Assembly: GCA_018340375.1 (NCBI GenBank)
Contig: JAFFJZ010000007.1
Span: forward strand, 21,984,001 to 22,048,000
Reading direction: 5' to 3'
DNA: 64,000 bases
DNA from: Gonatopus flavifemur
Taxonomy: Eukaryota; Arthropoda; Insecta; Hymenoptera; Dryinidae
Shown piece after piece: positions 47,060-57,870 of this stretch. Numbering within the stretch: position 1 is the stretch's first letter; each line of letters begins with the position of its first letter. A program made the translations under genes and the position numbers. The notes beneath the pieces are model-generated. The model was not told the DNA's origin. It made no database searches and was given only the letters and a program-made list of their open reading frames with translations.

Positions 47060-48566
47060 GAGGGAGGAAGAAGGATTCAATATTAGGTAACAAAAGAAAA
47101 TCATTGTTACCAATTAAATATAAATGTGCTTTGATATTAAAAAATGACATATCATAAAGAATAAGAATGTTGTCATACTTCCGAAGATGTGAGGAATAAG
47201 TTGTGGATACGACTTTATATCCATTTTGAATTCACCAGAATTCACACACCACGGAACAGAATGATATTCTGTGAATTCGATTCACTCCGCAACCCCTAGA
47301 ATCACGAAGTTAACCATGAATTTATGCAGCACTTCAATTTATATTGATGACTTCAGGAAATTAGTATCCACTTCTTTGATCTTATCGAATCAAAACCCTT
47401 GGGAGTTCCAAAGGATTCGATTGAATATTGAACGGATATCGCTTGAAGAGAAAAATATACGTATGAATTTTTATGGTTGATGATATGATTCTTGGACCAA
47501 AATTCATTAAATACGAATTGATTCGCGCATCGAATATTAGATGGATCTATGTTTTATGTATAAGAACCAACATTTCCAGTTTCATTTCCTTCTGATTCTA
47601 GAAGAATTTAATATATTCTTGTTGAGACAGTAATTATCCCTCAGTCTTGATTGTACTTTAATTTAACTCGAGTTGGGAGAAACTATTATGAAACTGATGA
47701 GAATTCCAGAATTCAAGCAATTTCGCGGAAAAGGTAATATGGAAATATGGATACGTGCTTTCTGATAAATCAATTCCAGGAAAAATTCCTCTTGCTATGA
47801 AGATGAGTTTGACGTAATAATTTCCTTCCGTGAACATTGGCAGCATAATTTATTTCTTTCCTTCCACTTTTCAAGTCGTTTTATATGGAACGTATATCGT
47901 ATTTCATCGTTACTCTATTTACCATCGAGTTGAGTTTTATTGATACTCCGTTCAAACCGGGAGAACTATAGTTGATTATTACGTCCAACCAGATGTGTCC
48001 CCTCAGGATGATATTCGATTGCAACATATCCAATCAGAATTTGCATTCCGTTAAAATTATATCCAATGCGTGGAAAATGAGAATACATATTTGGGAACAA
48101 CTATCATCTTGACTGATAATATCAATGGGTTTAGACAATGCCATACGAAAATTCCGATTCCAACTTTCTTATCGTAATATTCAATGTTGAAGGGAATTCT
48201 AACGTTGAATGGTTCAGATATAAAGTAATAATAATCCCTTTCCAATAAAGTAGTTTGATAAATTGATTGATTTAACCCCCACAAATCTCAACCCTGTTAA
48301 ATTTTTCTCTAACATATTTTAATGGATGTATCTCTCAACGCTTGTGCGGTACCACAAAATGAAGACGACAGGAACACACGACGTGGTCTTGATGATGTAA
48401 TTCGCGTTGCGCTTCCTTGCTTTCTCGCGTGCAGAGTCATGAGTTTCGAATGTGTCGCGCGACTGGAATTTAAATTGAAAATTATCAGCGGATGTGATAC
48501 GACGGAGAACTCATTCCAACTCTAAAACTGCCCTTATCGTGGACATTTTGGATACTCGCGGTCGTA
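47060..48566. other. no recognised gene
   Basis: AT-rich DNA. The 67-codon plus frame at 48322-48525 lies in a GC-richer patch (48340-48470) but has no recognisable motif. Confidence 0.35.
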
Positions 48567-48640
48567 CGTTCGTTCTTCTTCTTCTTCTTCTTTGGCTGCT
48601 TCTTCTTCTCTTTCTTCTTCTTTCTCCTCCACTTTTTCAA
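48567..48640. repeat. (TTC)n microsatellite
   Basis: Imperfect run of TTC triplets, read as poly-Lys on the minus strand; the 73-codon minus frame here is a product of the repeat. Confidence 0.9.
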
Positions 48641-50260
48641 TCTCGATAGTCCTGTCTCTATTTCTTTCTCATGTTCTCTCATAGAAACCAACTGGTCCTC
48701 GTGCACGACTGCATATAATTTACAACGAATAATCTGATGGAACTACTAGGGCTTATACGATACAATATGTATATAATCTCTGCTAGAAGCACGCTAATGT
48801 GCCACGTGCCAGTTGTGTTTATAATAAAGTCGCTTTCAAGATTCGAGTGCGCTTTTTTAGATAAGGCAAGGTTCATGAGACACGTTGGTTCAGGTAAACT
48901 GTGATATGAATATGTTATTCCAACGGATTTCTCTTGGGTGAGTTTTAATCAGCGAATAGATTAGGATTCCTGATTCTTCCATTCCATTACTTGGGTCGTA
49001 GATAATTTCTTTCATCAACATTTCTCTGATGAGATTTGATTTGAAATTCATTGTAACAACTCTTTGTGTCGTGTTTCACATATATTCTCCAGATTGCCAA
49101 CCTTTAACCTGGATCACGATAGAAATCAACAGATACGTGACGTTTCTATTCCTGGAAAGGTACAATTTCCATTAGAATTTTACTTGATTGTCTGAAACAA
49201 CAACTCAAATCAAATGATCAATCTGCTATGAATATTTTATGCTACATCGTATTACTTATAATTGATATCCTATGCAAAGTAAGACGAGAAGCTATGAAAG
49301 TTCAGCATATAACGTATCAAATACCTAATTTAATTTTCCACTTAACAGGATTCAGCAAGATCCTGGTTCACCTTGAACATTAATAATATCACCTAATCTA
49401 CTGGTCCCGTTGAGTCTCGAATCTAAAATCAAGAGAGAAAGGCCAAGCTTGTATATACATACATAAACACATATTATGTACATGTGCGTGTATATTTATA
49501 TATATATATGTATATGGATATACTCAAATACATTCCTCGAGGTTGAATTTGCGTTGTAGAATCACAAGGGAATCCGAATGAATTACTCGTACTTGTCGAG
49601 TTTCGTATCGTCCTTTTGCGAGTCTGAGATCCCTCGTTGTCTCACTTCTCAGAATTCTACAATATTCTCTCTTCTTCCTCTCCTCCGCAGCCTTCGGGGC
49701 ACATAGTCGTAGAGAGGATTCATTCGTATCTCTGATATTCCGTCTTGCGTGTGTCTACCCACTCTAACATCATCAACCACTCTTTGCCTCTCATATTCCT
49801 CTTCATGCTACCCATCATCAACAACACAAGCATCGTTGTCGACGTCGACTACGGTGATTTCCTAATTTATGGTAATTTCCAGAATTTGTCGGGATCTTGG
49901 AATCCGCGTATGCAGGGAGAAAGATGAATGAGAGACTAGGAATATCTTCACTCTTCCGTTTTCAAGCGAACGAGATTTGATGTCCCTCCTTGATGATCTT
50001 GGAGAGGGATGATCGAAATTTGTCGCTGAATTCTCAACAGCTTCCCTCCTGGGCAAGGAAGCAGGATAAGAAGAATATTTTCTGTCAATTTGTATAGAAA
50101 ATTACACGAGATCCTTATAGATCCAGGGTACGAATCAAACTTTTTCTCTCAGAATTGACTGAATTTGGAAACATTTTGCATTTGCAGTGAATAGGGTTGG
50201 GAGAATGGAAGAAGTTGAAAGCGCTTCGTCGATTTCTGGCGCGTGTCAAGCTCAAAGGAA
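48641..50260. other. no recognised gene; TA-rich run and GC-richer flank
   Basis: 49494-49520 is a TATA simple repeat. 49600-50080 is GC-richer and pyrimidine- or purine-skewed, with small frames on both strands and no motif. It could be a host promoter or first-exon region. Confidence 0.35.
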
Positions 50261-50281
50261 TACGTCACGTTTTGTGACGTA
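50261..50281. promoter_or_regulatory. inverted pair of CRE-like sites
   Basis: TACGTCAC, GTTTT, GTGACGTA: a perfect 8-bp inverted repeat in which each arm contains the TGACGT core recognised by CREB/ATF-type bZIP factors. It sits in a GC-richer, purine-skewed island (50200-50600), the kind of setting expected near a transcription start. No gene could be placed beside it, so the regulatory role is inferred. Confidence 0.35.
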
Positions 50282-50935
50282 ATGCTACTTTCGTGCGTCA
50301 GACAGATGGGAACGAGAGAAGAGTGAAGGAGAGAACACGAGAAGGAAAAAGAGCAAAGAGAGATAGAGCTGAGTTGAGCTGAGCATCAAGTTTGGACTTG
50401 CATGAAACGGTAGGAAAGATAAATTGCCAAAGCAGTAGACCGGGAATGAGAGGAAAAAAGCTCCGGCCGGAGGGGCAGAGGAGTTGTAAAAGAGGTGCTA
50501 CGTGAACAGGGCACCAATCGTATGGCCTTGTGAAATTCCGGCACGTTTTAATTGATTCCTTCGGTCGACTCCACGTACAAGTCTATCGGATGTATATATA
50601 TCTTTCAGTTTCCGTAAAAAGATAGTTTTTACGTGATGCGATAGTATATTGATCTTGATAAATGATTATGCTGTATGAGACTGAGTATATTATAGAGGCA
50701 ATCTGTTCAATATAATTGATGAAATACATGTATTTCGGACAGCTATTCTTCTTCATATATTTCGAATGTATGGATGAATAAGGGGTGAAAATTAATATTC
50801 AAATGTCGATACGATCAAGCAATTATAAATTGAGATCCTTCTGCGTGTGCATAATCCGAACACGAGCCTGTGCAACGATTGAATAAGAGATCGTAAGAAT
50901 GCAATCATTTCTTGAATAAGTCACGGATATTAATA

Positions 50936-52223
50936 CGAGGGTGGATTGATAAGTTTCCGGCCTGACCAAAAAAAACAACGTTTTTAAGAATTTTTTTTTT
51001 TTTATTTCTCAACATAATCTCCTCCAAGGCTGATACATTTCTCATAGCGGTGTTCTAGTCTAGTAATGCCATCTCTATAGACTGATTCGTCAAGCTCCTC
51101 AAAATACCCATTTACAGCTTCGATTACTTCTTCATTGTCGGCAAATCTCTTACCGCCAAGCCATTTTTTGAGGTTAGGAAACAGATAATAGTCATTCGGG
51201 GCTAGGTCTGGAGAGTAGGGAGGGTGCGGCATTAATTCAAACTTCAGATCGTTGATTTTAGCCATCGCAACGATTGACGTGTGCGCTGGTGCGTTATCGT
51301 GATGAAACAAGATTTTTTTCTTCGCCAGATGAGGTCGTTTAATTTTCACTTCGTGGCTCAAACGTTGCAATAAGTCTGCGTAGTATTGACCAGTGATAGT
51401 TTTACCCTTTTCAAGGTAATCAATGTATATAATACCTCTTGCATCCCAAAAAACAGTAGCCTTGTTCGCCGAAAAAATTGTTTTTGCCTTCTTTGGAGTT
51501 GGTTCCCCTGGTCCAATCCACTGTTTAAACTGTTCTTTGGATTCAGGAGTGTAGTGGTGGACCCAAGTTTCGTCAACGGCTACGAATCGACGCAAAAATT
51601 CGCTTGGATTACGCTTATACAACGCCGAATTGGCGGTAGAAATGTTCTTTCGAATCAATTTTTGATCGACTGTTAGCAAACGCGGCACCCATCTTGCACA
51701 GAGCTTTTCCATATACAAATGTTGGTGCAAAATATTTTGTACACGTTCATATGACATCTTACAGGTCTCAGCTATCTCACGAACTTTTAATCTGCGATCT
51801 TTCAGCACTATTTGATGGATTTTTTCAATCATATCTGGAGTTGTGACCTCAATGGGGCGTCCTGAGCGAGGCTCATCAGAGGTGCTCACACGACCCTTTT
51901 TAAACTCGGAAACCCACTGCTTAACGGTTGAATATGATGGGGAGGATGTCCCCAGTGTTGAGTCCATCTCTTCTTTAATTTCCTTCGGCGTTAACCCCTT
52001 CAAATAAAAGTATTTGATGACACCACGATTTTCCAGCTTTTCCATTTTTACGAAAAACACAGAGGCGTCTTGGTCAGCGTGCTCTCAAAACTCAACTAAC
52101 ATGGCGATCGGACTGAAACTATAGCTACAAGCTATCTAAGGATGGTACTATAGAACGCCACCTCAAGGTAGGCCTAGTGGCGCCATCTCTTGGTCGAGCC
52201 GGAAACTTATCAATCCACCCTCG
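50936..52223 (-). mobile_element. complete mariner element (1288 bp)
   Basis: TIRs CGAGGGTGGATTGATAAG... at 50936 and its inverse ending at 52223 match for about 28 bp with a single difference near the inner end; TA lies at 50934-50935 and 52224-52225. It contains one uninterrupted transposase frame on the minus strand. The empty site, with one TA, is preserved at 54327-54328 in the opposite arm of the host palindrome. Confidence 0.96.
51002..52045 (-). CDS. mariner transposase, apparently intact
   Basis: 347 residues, the usual mariner length, which cut and rejoin TIR-bounded DNA at TA sites in the nucleus. I start at the ATG complementary to 52043-52045 (MEKLENRG); an upstream in-frame GTG is unlikely to be used. 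Order: first helix-turn-helix (about 9-50), SGRPIEV linker (61-67), second helix-turn-helix (68-112), [11 protein letters not shown] (119-129), then the DDD domain: Asp158 in VAVDETWVHHY, Asp250 in FHHDNAPAHTS and Asp285 in YSPDLAPNDYYLF. There are 34 residues between Asp250 and Asp285 (DD34D). One oddity: at about 192-200 the sequence SANKATVFWD seems two residues short of the usual GKVMATVFWD pattern, possibly an in-frame 6-nt deletion that could harm activity. Confidence 0.95.
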   Translation of the reverse strand: MEKLENRGVIKYFYLKGLTPKEIKEEMDSTLGTSSPSYSTVKQWVSEFKKGRVSTSDEPRSGRPIEVTTPDMIEKIHQIVLKDRRLKVREIAETCKMSYERVQNILHQHLYMEKLCARWVPRLLTVDQKLIRKNISTANSALYKRNPSEFLRRFVAVDETWVHHYTPESKEQFKQWIGPGEPTPKKAKTIFSANKATVFWDARGIIYIDYLEKGKTITGQYYADLLQRLSHEVKIKRPHLAKKKILFHHDNAPAHTSIVAMAKINDLKFELMPHPPYSPDLAPNDYYLFPNLKKWLGGKRFADNEEVIEAVNGYFEELDESVYRDGITRLEHRYEKCISLGGDYVEK

Positions 52224-52373
52224 TAAGAGATTCCAAGGTGTTCGTCTTTGTATCTCATTAAAATTAGGATTTCGAAAAGCTCTTTCAGGGACTATACTTC
52301 TGAAAAAATATAAAAATTAGAGAAAAGTGAAACAAAACACATCACTTCTTTCGCCAATCCGTTATTCTAATTG

Positions 52374-53612
52374 CCCATGTGGAAATAGCCTGAGTTGACA
52401 AATGGCACGGTACTGGCCAAGTTGCACTTGCCAGACTTCGGCAGATATAACTGTGCCCATTCAGAATCATTACCGTTTTTCAACTGGCGCCAAATGTTTG
52501 CCGGATTTCAGACAGTACTGGCTTGCGCAGTCAGACGGTCTTCAGCCAGTATCGAAGTAATAATCTTCGGAGAATACCCAGACCATACAGAAACAGAACT
52601 GTGCCAGTACCGAATCAGAGTTAGTTGGATGGTAAAATGCGAACAAAAGACGATACTGCACCAGTATCGATGCAACGTTGTTCTAATACGGAATAGATAG
52701 TGGATAGAAATTTCACTAATCTTTCCGATAACACGGTTACTTTGACAAGACAATACTGCACCAGTACTGAGCCAGAGTTAGTATTAGCATTCAATATGTT
52801 CCTTAGACGACAATGTGCCAGTATTGATCAGACTCTGACTGATTACGAAATCGGTAGTCGATTGGCGTAAGAATCACGATTTGAGCAACTTGGCTGTTGT
52901 AGTGAACCGAAGTATTGCCAGCATTAGGCCAGAGTTGGTATGATCATTCAATATTTTCGAGAGACAGCAATGTGCCAGCATTGGTAGGACTTTATTCCAC
53001 TACGGAATCTATGATGAATTGTCTTCAACGGTCCCATCACAATAAATGGCACTTTGAGTGATTCGTTGCCAACTCGGAGATCGGCTGATGTGATAGAGAC
53101 TAGCTTCCTCACTCGCAGGACCTGGGTTCAATCCTCACTCAGTGAACTTTCAAGGAATCATTTCCAAAGTGCCTTTCTCCGATGACAATAATAGGAACAA
53201 TGAATTCTTCAGATTTTCAAAGTTCAAATTCAATGTTTTTTTTCTCTTAATTGGAATATGATCACTCCTGGTAACTTCGGTTACCGGTACTGTGCCAGTA
53301 CTAGGTCGGATTTGAATTTCTACATAGGATGTCATCATTTCGACTCCTTGTCGTTTTTCATCCAGCTCTGGCAAAACAACTGATCCTGTTGCAAGCCAGA
53401 GTTCCGCCATAGTTGGCTCGCATTGAAAATCGGTACCAATTTAGTGGTGAATGTTCCTCTGGCCTTTATGTCAAATGATGTTATCATTTCGGCTCCTTTC
53501 CAGTACTGTGAATTTAACTGGCCCAATATTGGCAGCTATGGATTTGCCAGTACTGGCAACTCTGGCAGTAGTACTCAGCCAGTAGCGGCGCGTGTTTTCA
53601 TTTCCGCATGGG
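52374..53612. mobile_element. TIR element with 157-bp repeat, copy 2 (1239 bp)
   Basis: Starts CCCATGTGGAAAT and ends ATTTCCGCATGGG. Same content as 45198-46752 but with one full 157-bp unit plus a partial one (GCCAGAGTT at 52771 and 52928). Flanks are TTG at the left and TCG at the right; the opposite arm of the host palindrome carries the uninterrupted AATTGGGTTAACA, consistent with a 3-bp target duplication, one copy mutated. Includes the tRNA-like segment at 53046-53175. Non-coding. Confidence 0.87.
53046..53175 (+). repeat. tRNA-like segment, type 2, inside copy 2
   Basis: Same box-A/box-B layout as 46190-46312 (CTGGGTTCAATCC at box B), bracketed by GGCACTTTGAGTGATT and AATCATTTCCAAAGTGCC. 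Confidence 0.6.
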
Positions 53613-53640
53613 TCGATTAACAGAAAAGTGGTTAATTGAT

Positions 53641-53860
53641 GTTGCTGAAGTTTGAATCGTTTATTGAAACCAGTTGATAATCGAATAACGAAATACTCAG
53701 ATCCAGCCTCAATTGAAGACCCTAAATCTTGCGGTACATTCTTTAAACGATGTTTTCACTTCCAACAAGTCAATTTGAGGTGATGAATAAAGATGAGTTA
53801 TGATATTTTGTTAGTTTAAATTGTCGTGTCGTTTTTATAAACGATTTAAACTCCTACAAC
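53641..53860. mobile_element. 220-bp MITE inserted in the host palindrome
   Basis: Ends GTTGCTGAAGTTTGAATCGT and, inverted, GTTGTAGGAGTTTAAATCGT. The flanks both read TGGTTAATT(g)AT, a target duplication of about 9-10 bp; the right arm of the host palindrome has this site only once. The duplication length suggests an hAT- or Mutator-like mobiliser. Confidence 0.75.
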
Positions 53861-54537
53861 ATGGTTAATTATGTCATTCTCCTTTCTGTCAATGAAGATT
53901 TCTAAGAAAATGATGAGAATTTTCTCCCTATTATGGAACTTCTTCAACGTAGGATCAATTGACCATGTTATGTTCAATCGTGTTTAGGCGATGTTGAAAT
54001 TTCTCCATTCTGATGATGGACATGATCTTCAATTACGCGTTCTTAAATTTCATTATCGGTTCTCATTACTTATCAATTTTCCAAGTTGCAGAAGTTCTAT
54101 AATAGGGAGAAAATTCTCATCAGGTTGTTAGAAATCTTCAATTACATGAAGGAGAATGACACAATGAACCACTTGTTTTGTTAACCCAATTAAAATAACG
54201 GATTGTTGGAAAAAGTGGTTCATTTTGTTCCACTTCCCCTTAATTTTTGCAGAAGTATAGTCCCTGAAAGAGCTATTCGAAATGCTAATTTTGATGAGAT
54301 ACAAAGGAGGAGATCTGGGAACCTTCTATTAATATCCATGACATTTTCAAAAAATGATTGCAATGTACTCCTCGCAATGAATAAATTATCAACATTCATT
54401 ATTCCATGAAGTGGTGAATTGTACTATTTTGCGAAAAAGGTATTTTCTAGGTGTATTCGTGTTTAGTTCATGTTCCTAAGGGAACAGAAACATCTGACGA
54501 ACGTTTATTCAAATTCCAGGAAACGTACCAACATTAA

Positions 54538-54700
54538 AACATTTGTTAAACGTTCTTTGTTGCTCTTGCCGCGATCCGAATTAATCCAAGCTCGAAGCAT
54601 GAGCTCGGCTTGACTCTTGTTTCTTACAGGGACGATCCGCTTGACGATCGACTCGATAGATTCATTGCTCGGATTGGCTCGAAGATTTTCGCGCTAGATC
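54538..54700 (-). other. candidate host exon, BACK-domain-like (low confidence)
   Basis: On the minus strand the frame is open from about 54693 to 54514 and reads like real protein, for example SIESIVKRIVPVRNKSQAEL, then MLRAWINSDRGKSNKER and LTNVLMLVRF. The pattern W-x3-D with a following charged helix and L-x2-VLMLVRF resembles the BACK domain that follows BTB in Kelch-type adaptors, with one extra residue in the spacing. An AG acceptor lies at ATCTAG (about 54695) and a GTACGT donor at about 54528. A genuine exon, a gene fragment or chance are all possible; no neighbouring exon was found in this repeat-filled stretch. Confidence 0.25.
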
Positions 54701-54849
54701 GATGATCCTACGATCAGCGTTCAAAATGAGAGCGAATAAGAGATTTTTGCCTTCAAAAGCTCCTCTGAATTAAACATATTCCTGAAACCCTTAAAGCTTG
54801 AGTATAAATGAACACTTTTTCAAAATTTGCATGACTCAGCCAATTATTT

Positions 54850-55045
54850 AAAAAATTACTATGAAATTTTAGTGATCGAGGGACAAGTAGGAATTTTTAA
54901 AAATATATTACTGTGTATTCTATAAGACTTGTAGACGATATCACTTTCAACTGTTTAAAAATTCACTCATTTTCACAGGCTGCACAGTAATGTTTTGAAG
55001 AATTTGTACTCGTCCTTCGATCACTGGAATTTTACGGTAATTTTT
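54850..55045. mobile_element. palindromic MITE, about 195 bp
   Basis: The left arm 54850-54925 (AGTGATCGAGGGACAAGTA) pairs with the right arm 54976-55045 (TACTCGTCCTTCGATCACT), and ATATTACTGTG pairs with CACAGTAATG. Non-coding. Confidence 0.72.
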
Positions 55046-55863
55046 ATAACAAATGTTTTCATTGTGTAACAAAAAATAATGACCCAAAGTAGATTATCTT
55101 CTTCAGTACACACGGAAAGAATATTATACTCAAAAGAAATATGGGAACATCCCAAAGAGGGAATAGACTAGTACATGAGAACAAATTTTGCGATCTCGGT
55201 TTCTTCTACACTGAAGAAAAATTGAAAACAGCAGGTGGAACAGCTGATCATGCAAACGCTCGAGGTCGCTGTTTTCCTATCTTGGGGAATCTGTCTACCC
55301 AAAGTGGAGAAACGAACATGTCAATTTGTGGAAGTGCTGTACACGGCATTGTTGAGGAGCCGATCCTCCCAATTTTTTTTCCAGTTGACTATGAAAAAGT
55401 TTGAAACAAGTAATAATTTTAGCACTCACACATGATCACGGTATTTTGTAGCCCAGTTAGAAATTGAGTTTTCTCCAAATTGGACCATCAGAGGCCCTAA
55501 CTCGGCCCAGATCGCGCCAACTTGGTCCAAGACAGTGCCTGAGATGCCAAAGAGTCACATTTTCAGCTGGGAGTTGACTTCACGTTCATTTTCATATTTA
55601 CGCGTTATGTTCCTTCGTTACAATTCTTCTATAGTAACTTTGAACACAATGTTTTCTCCGTGACTATAAATGAATTCATGTAAAATCCCGCGATATACAA
55701 TGTTACAAAAACTTGACACCGAATTGATGGACTCGTATACACATCGAGATTGTGTAGAGATTATACTCCAATCGTTGTTAATTTCCCAAAGAAAGAGATT
55801 GTGCAGTCGACACAAATCGGGAATCAAATTTTACCTCAGAATTGATGGACGCATATACACACT
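55046..55863. other. no recognised gene; GGCC-word patch
   Basis: 55480-55560 carries words such as TTGGACC, GGCCC and TTGGTCC, like a worn copy of the GGCC-rich element at 56.5 kb. The 87-codon frame at 55141-55404 lacks a family motif. Confidence 0.35.
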
Positions 55864-56126
55864 CACCTAACACATCACAGTCTTTGTAACGAGAACGTTG
55901 CTGTAACAAGCTGATTGCGAGTAATTTCCTACTCAAGCTTGTAATAATTCAATCAAATGGGTTATAGTACATGAATATTCTGTGGTGACTATATCACAGA
56001 TGTAGACGCAATATTGTATTAATATAACTGATGTAATGTCACCTGTTATATGCTTGAGTGGGAAATTACTCGCAACCAGCTTGTTTGCAGCGACGTTTTC
56101 GTTCAAAGACTGTGATGTGTTGGGTG
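55864..56126. mobile_element. 263-bp palindromic MITE (CACC ends)
   Basis: The left arm CACCTAACACATCACAGTCT through GCGAGTAATTTCC and the inverted right arm CACCCAACACATCACAGTCT through GCGAGTAATTTCC match for about 75 bp. The loop holds a TCTGTGGTGACTATATCACAGA mini-palindrome. Non-coding. Confidence 0.87.
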
Positions 56127-56506
56127 GGCACCAAAAAGTGATTACGGAAGGCCAAATTTCTAACAGTGTCTATAGAATTGGTAATAATTTAGCTGATGAA
56201 TATATTGCGAAATTTTACGGAGGATTTGTAATTTTTATACAATATAAAATTGTGAAAAATTACAGGCTTGTGTAAAATTCCACAATGAACACTGACAGCA
56301 GTTTAGCGTAGGCACTATACGTAACTATAATTATACGTTACTCACGCGAAATTCCTGCGTTGGATTCGACTCAAGAGCTCCCTACAAACAATCATTACTG
56401 GCTTTTCAATGGGCCGCTGATGGTTCGGCAATGCCGTTGAAGAGCCGTCACTGGTACTTTGAAACGCCAGCAGTCGTGTTTGCTGGGCTGCGTCTTGTCT
56501 TACGTA
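56127..56506. other. no gene; GGCC/CCAGT-word patch
   Basis: 56370-56460 has CATTACTGG, AATGGGCC and GTCACTGGT words like the interior of the next element, and may be an older relative. Confidence 0.35.
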
Positions 56507-57655
56507 CACAGAAAAACAACATTCTTGTATCAAGACAATATTGTTTTCATTACATATGAAACATGGATTGTCTCAGTTCAATGCAATTTGCTTTCCCATA
56601 CAGGAAACCCCGATAATGTAAACACAGCCAATAATAGGCCCATGTATGGCTACCATTAAATGGCCAAAAATGGATTCACATCATTGACACAATTGTGGCC
56701 TACCACTGGCTGTTAAGAAAGGCCAGCAATGAAAACAGTCCATAATCAGCCGATGTACGGCTATGGTGAACGGCCAACAATTGATTCCCCGTTACTGGCT
56801 GAAATATGATCCATTACTAAGTGAAATGGATTTCAAAGTTGAATGTATTGTATTCGTAATCACTCGTGAAAAAAGTTTGTTTTGGCCTTATTTCTATAAC
56901 GCTGAATAAATAATTCACATCCATCAAATACGTTTCACATGATCCAAATGAATTCTCATTTATACAGATAATCAATTACTTTCTCATGTAAATAACAAAA
57001 AATTTGAAAGAATAAGCAACTGAGTTCAACTGATTTATCGAGAGTGCTTTTGACTCGTATAATTTTACATTGTGGAAATATCGGGCGTGCAAGTCTATTT
57101 AGAAAAAAAACATCCATTCCTGATCATGTGGAAACTGGAATAACAAATTTCCCTAAAACAAAAACAAAAAAGTATTTTAGGTCACACTTAACCACTCATT
57201 TGAACTAATACTGAACCGATTATTCTGGAACGCAGTCATATCACCATTGGATTTCATTATTATTATGCCCCAGTAATTTGCCATTGATGGCTGACATTCG
57301 AACATTATCCCGAAATCTCTGGCCATAAATCGGGATCATTTAGCCCCATTACTGGGCCAATCAATGATTTCATACATGGCCCATTATTTATTACCATCAC
57401 TGGACCCACGTTATCATCCAGCAATTGACCATTGATGAGCCATTAACGGGCGCCATTAACGGGTGAATAACGCCGTTTGTGGTCCAGTAACGTGCCATTA
57501 TTGGGCCAATTGATGAACCCTGTATGGGATTGAATCAAACACAGGAAAAAACAAAATTCTTGATTCAAAGCAAATTGCATTGAACTGAGACAATCCGTGT
57601 TTCATATATAACGAAAGCAATATTGTCTTGATACAAGAATATTTTTGTTTCTGTG
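56507..57655. mobile_element. TIR element with about 95-bp TIRs and GGCC-word interior (1149 bp)
   Basis: The left end CACAGAAAAACAACATTCTT (from 56507) and inverted right end CACAGAAACAAAAATATTCT match and continue for about 95 bp (TTGTATCAAGACAATATTG, GGATTGTCTCAGTTCAATGC). TA lies just outside both ends (56505-56506 and 57656-57657). Two blocks inside (56610-56830 and 57240-57520) are packed with diverged CCATTAATGGGCC-type words in both orientations. No transposase frame; mobilisation by a Tc1/mariner-type enzyme is inferred from the TA flanks. Confidence 0.88.
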
Positions 57656-57870
57656 TACGGACCCTGGAGATCAGTGAAATAGCATAGTGATGAGTATCAC
57701 AGTTTCCACTTCTTTCCCAGTACACATTTAATCCGTTCTTCTCCACTTCCAATAAATTGTGAAAAACTACGTCATTACTCACAAATTCATGACAGAAATT
57801 GAATTCCAATTACCTAAACATTTGAGGAATGATATCACTAATGTTGTCGATGAGTAGAATTCAAAGGAGC

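Larger units (their letters stand above)
50895..54375. mobile_element. old palindromic element interrupted by three insertions
   Basis: The right arm (about 54081-54375) is the inverse of a left arm that survives in four pieces: 50895-50935, 52226-52373, 53613-53640 and 53861-53953. Shared blocks include AGTATAGTCCCTGAAAGAGC, ATAACGGATTG, ATTAATATCC, TGTCATTCTCC and ATGAGAATTTTCTCCCTATT. The gaps in the left arm are a mariner, the 157-bp-repeat TIR element and a 220-bp MITE. The right arm is uninterrupted and shows each empty site. Without inserts the host is about 0.73 kb with 0.3-kb arms. Confidence 0.88.
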
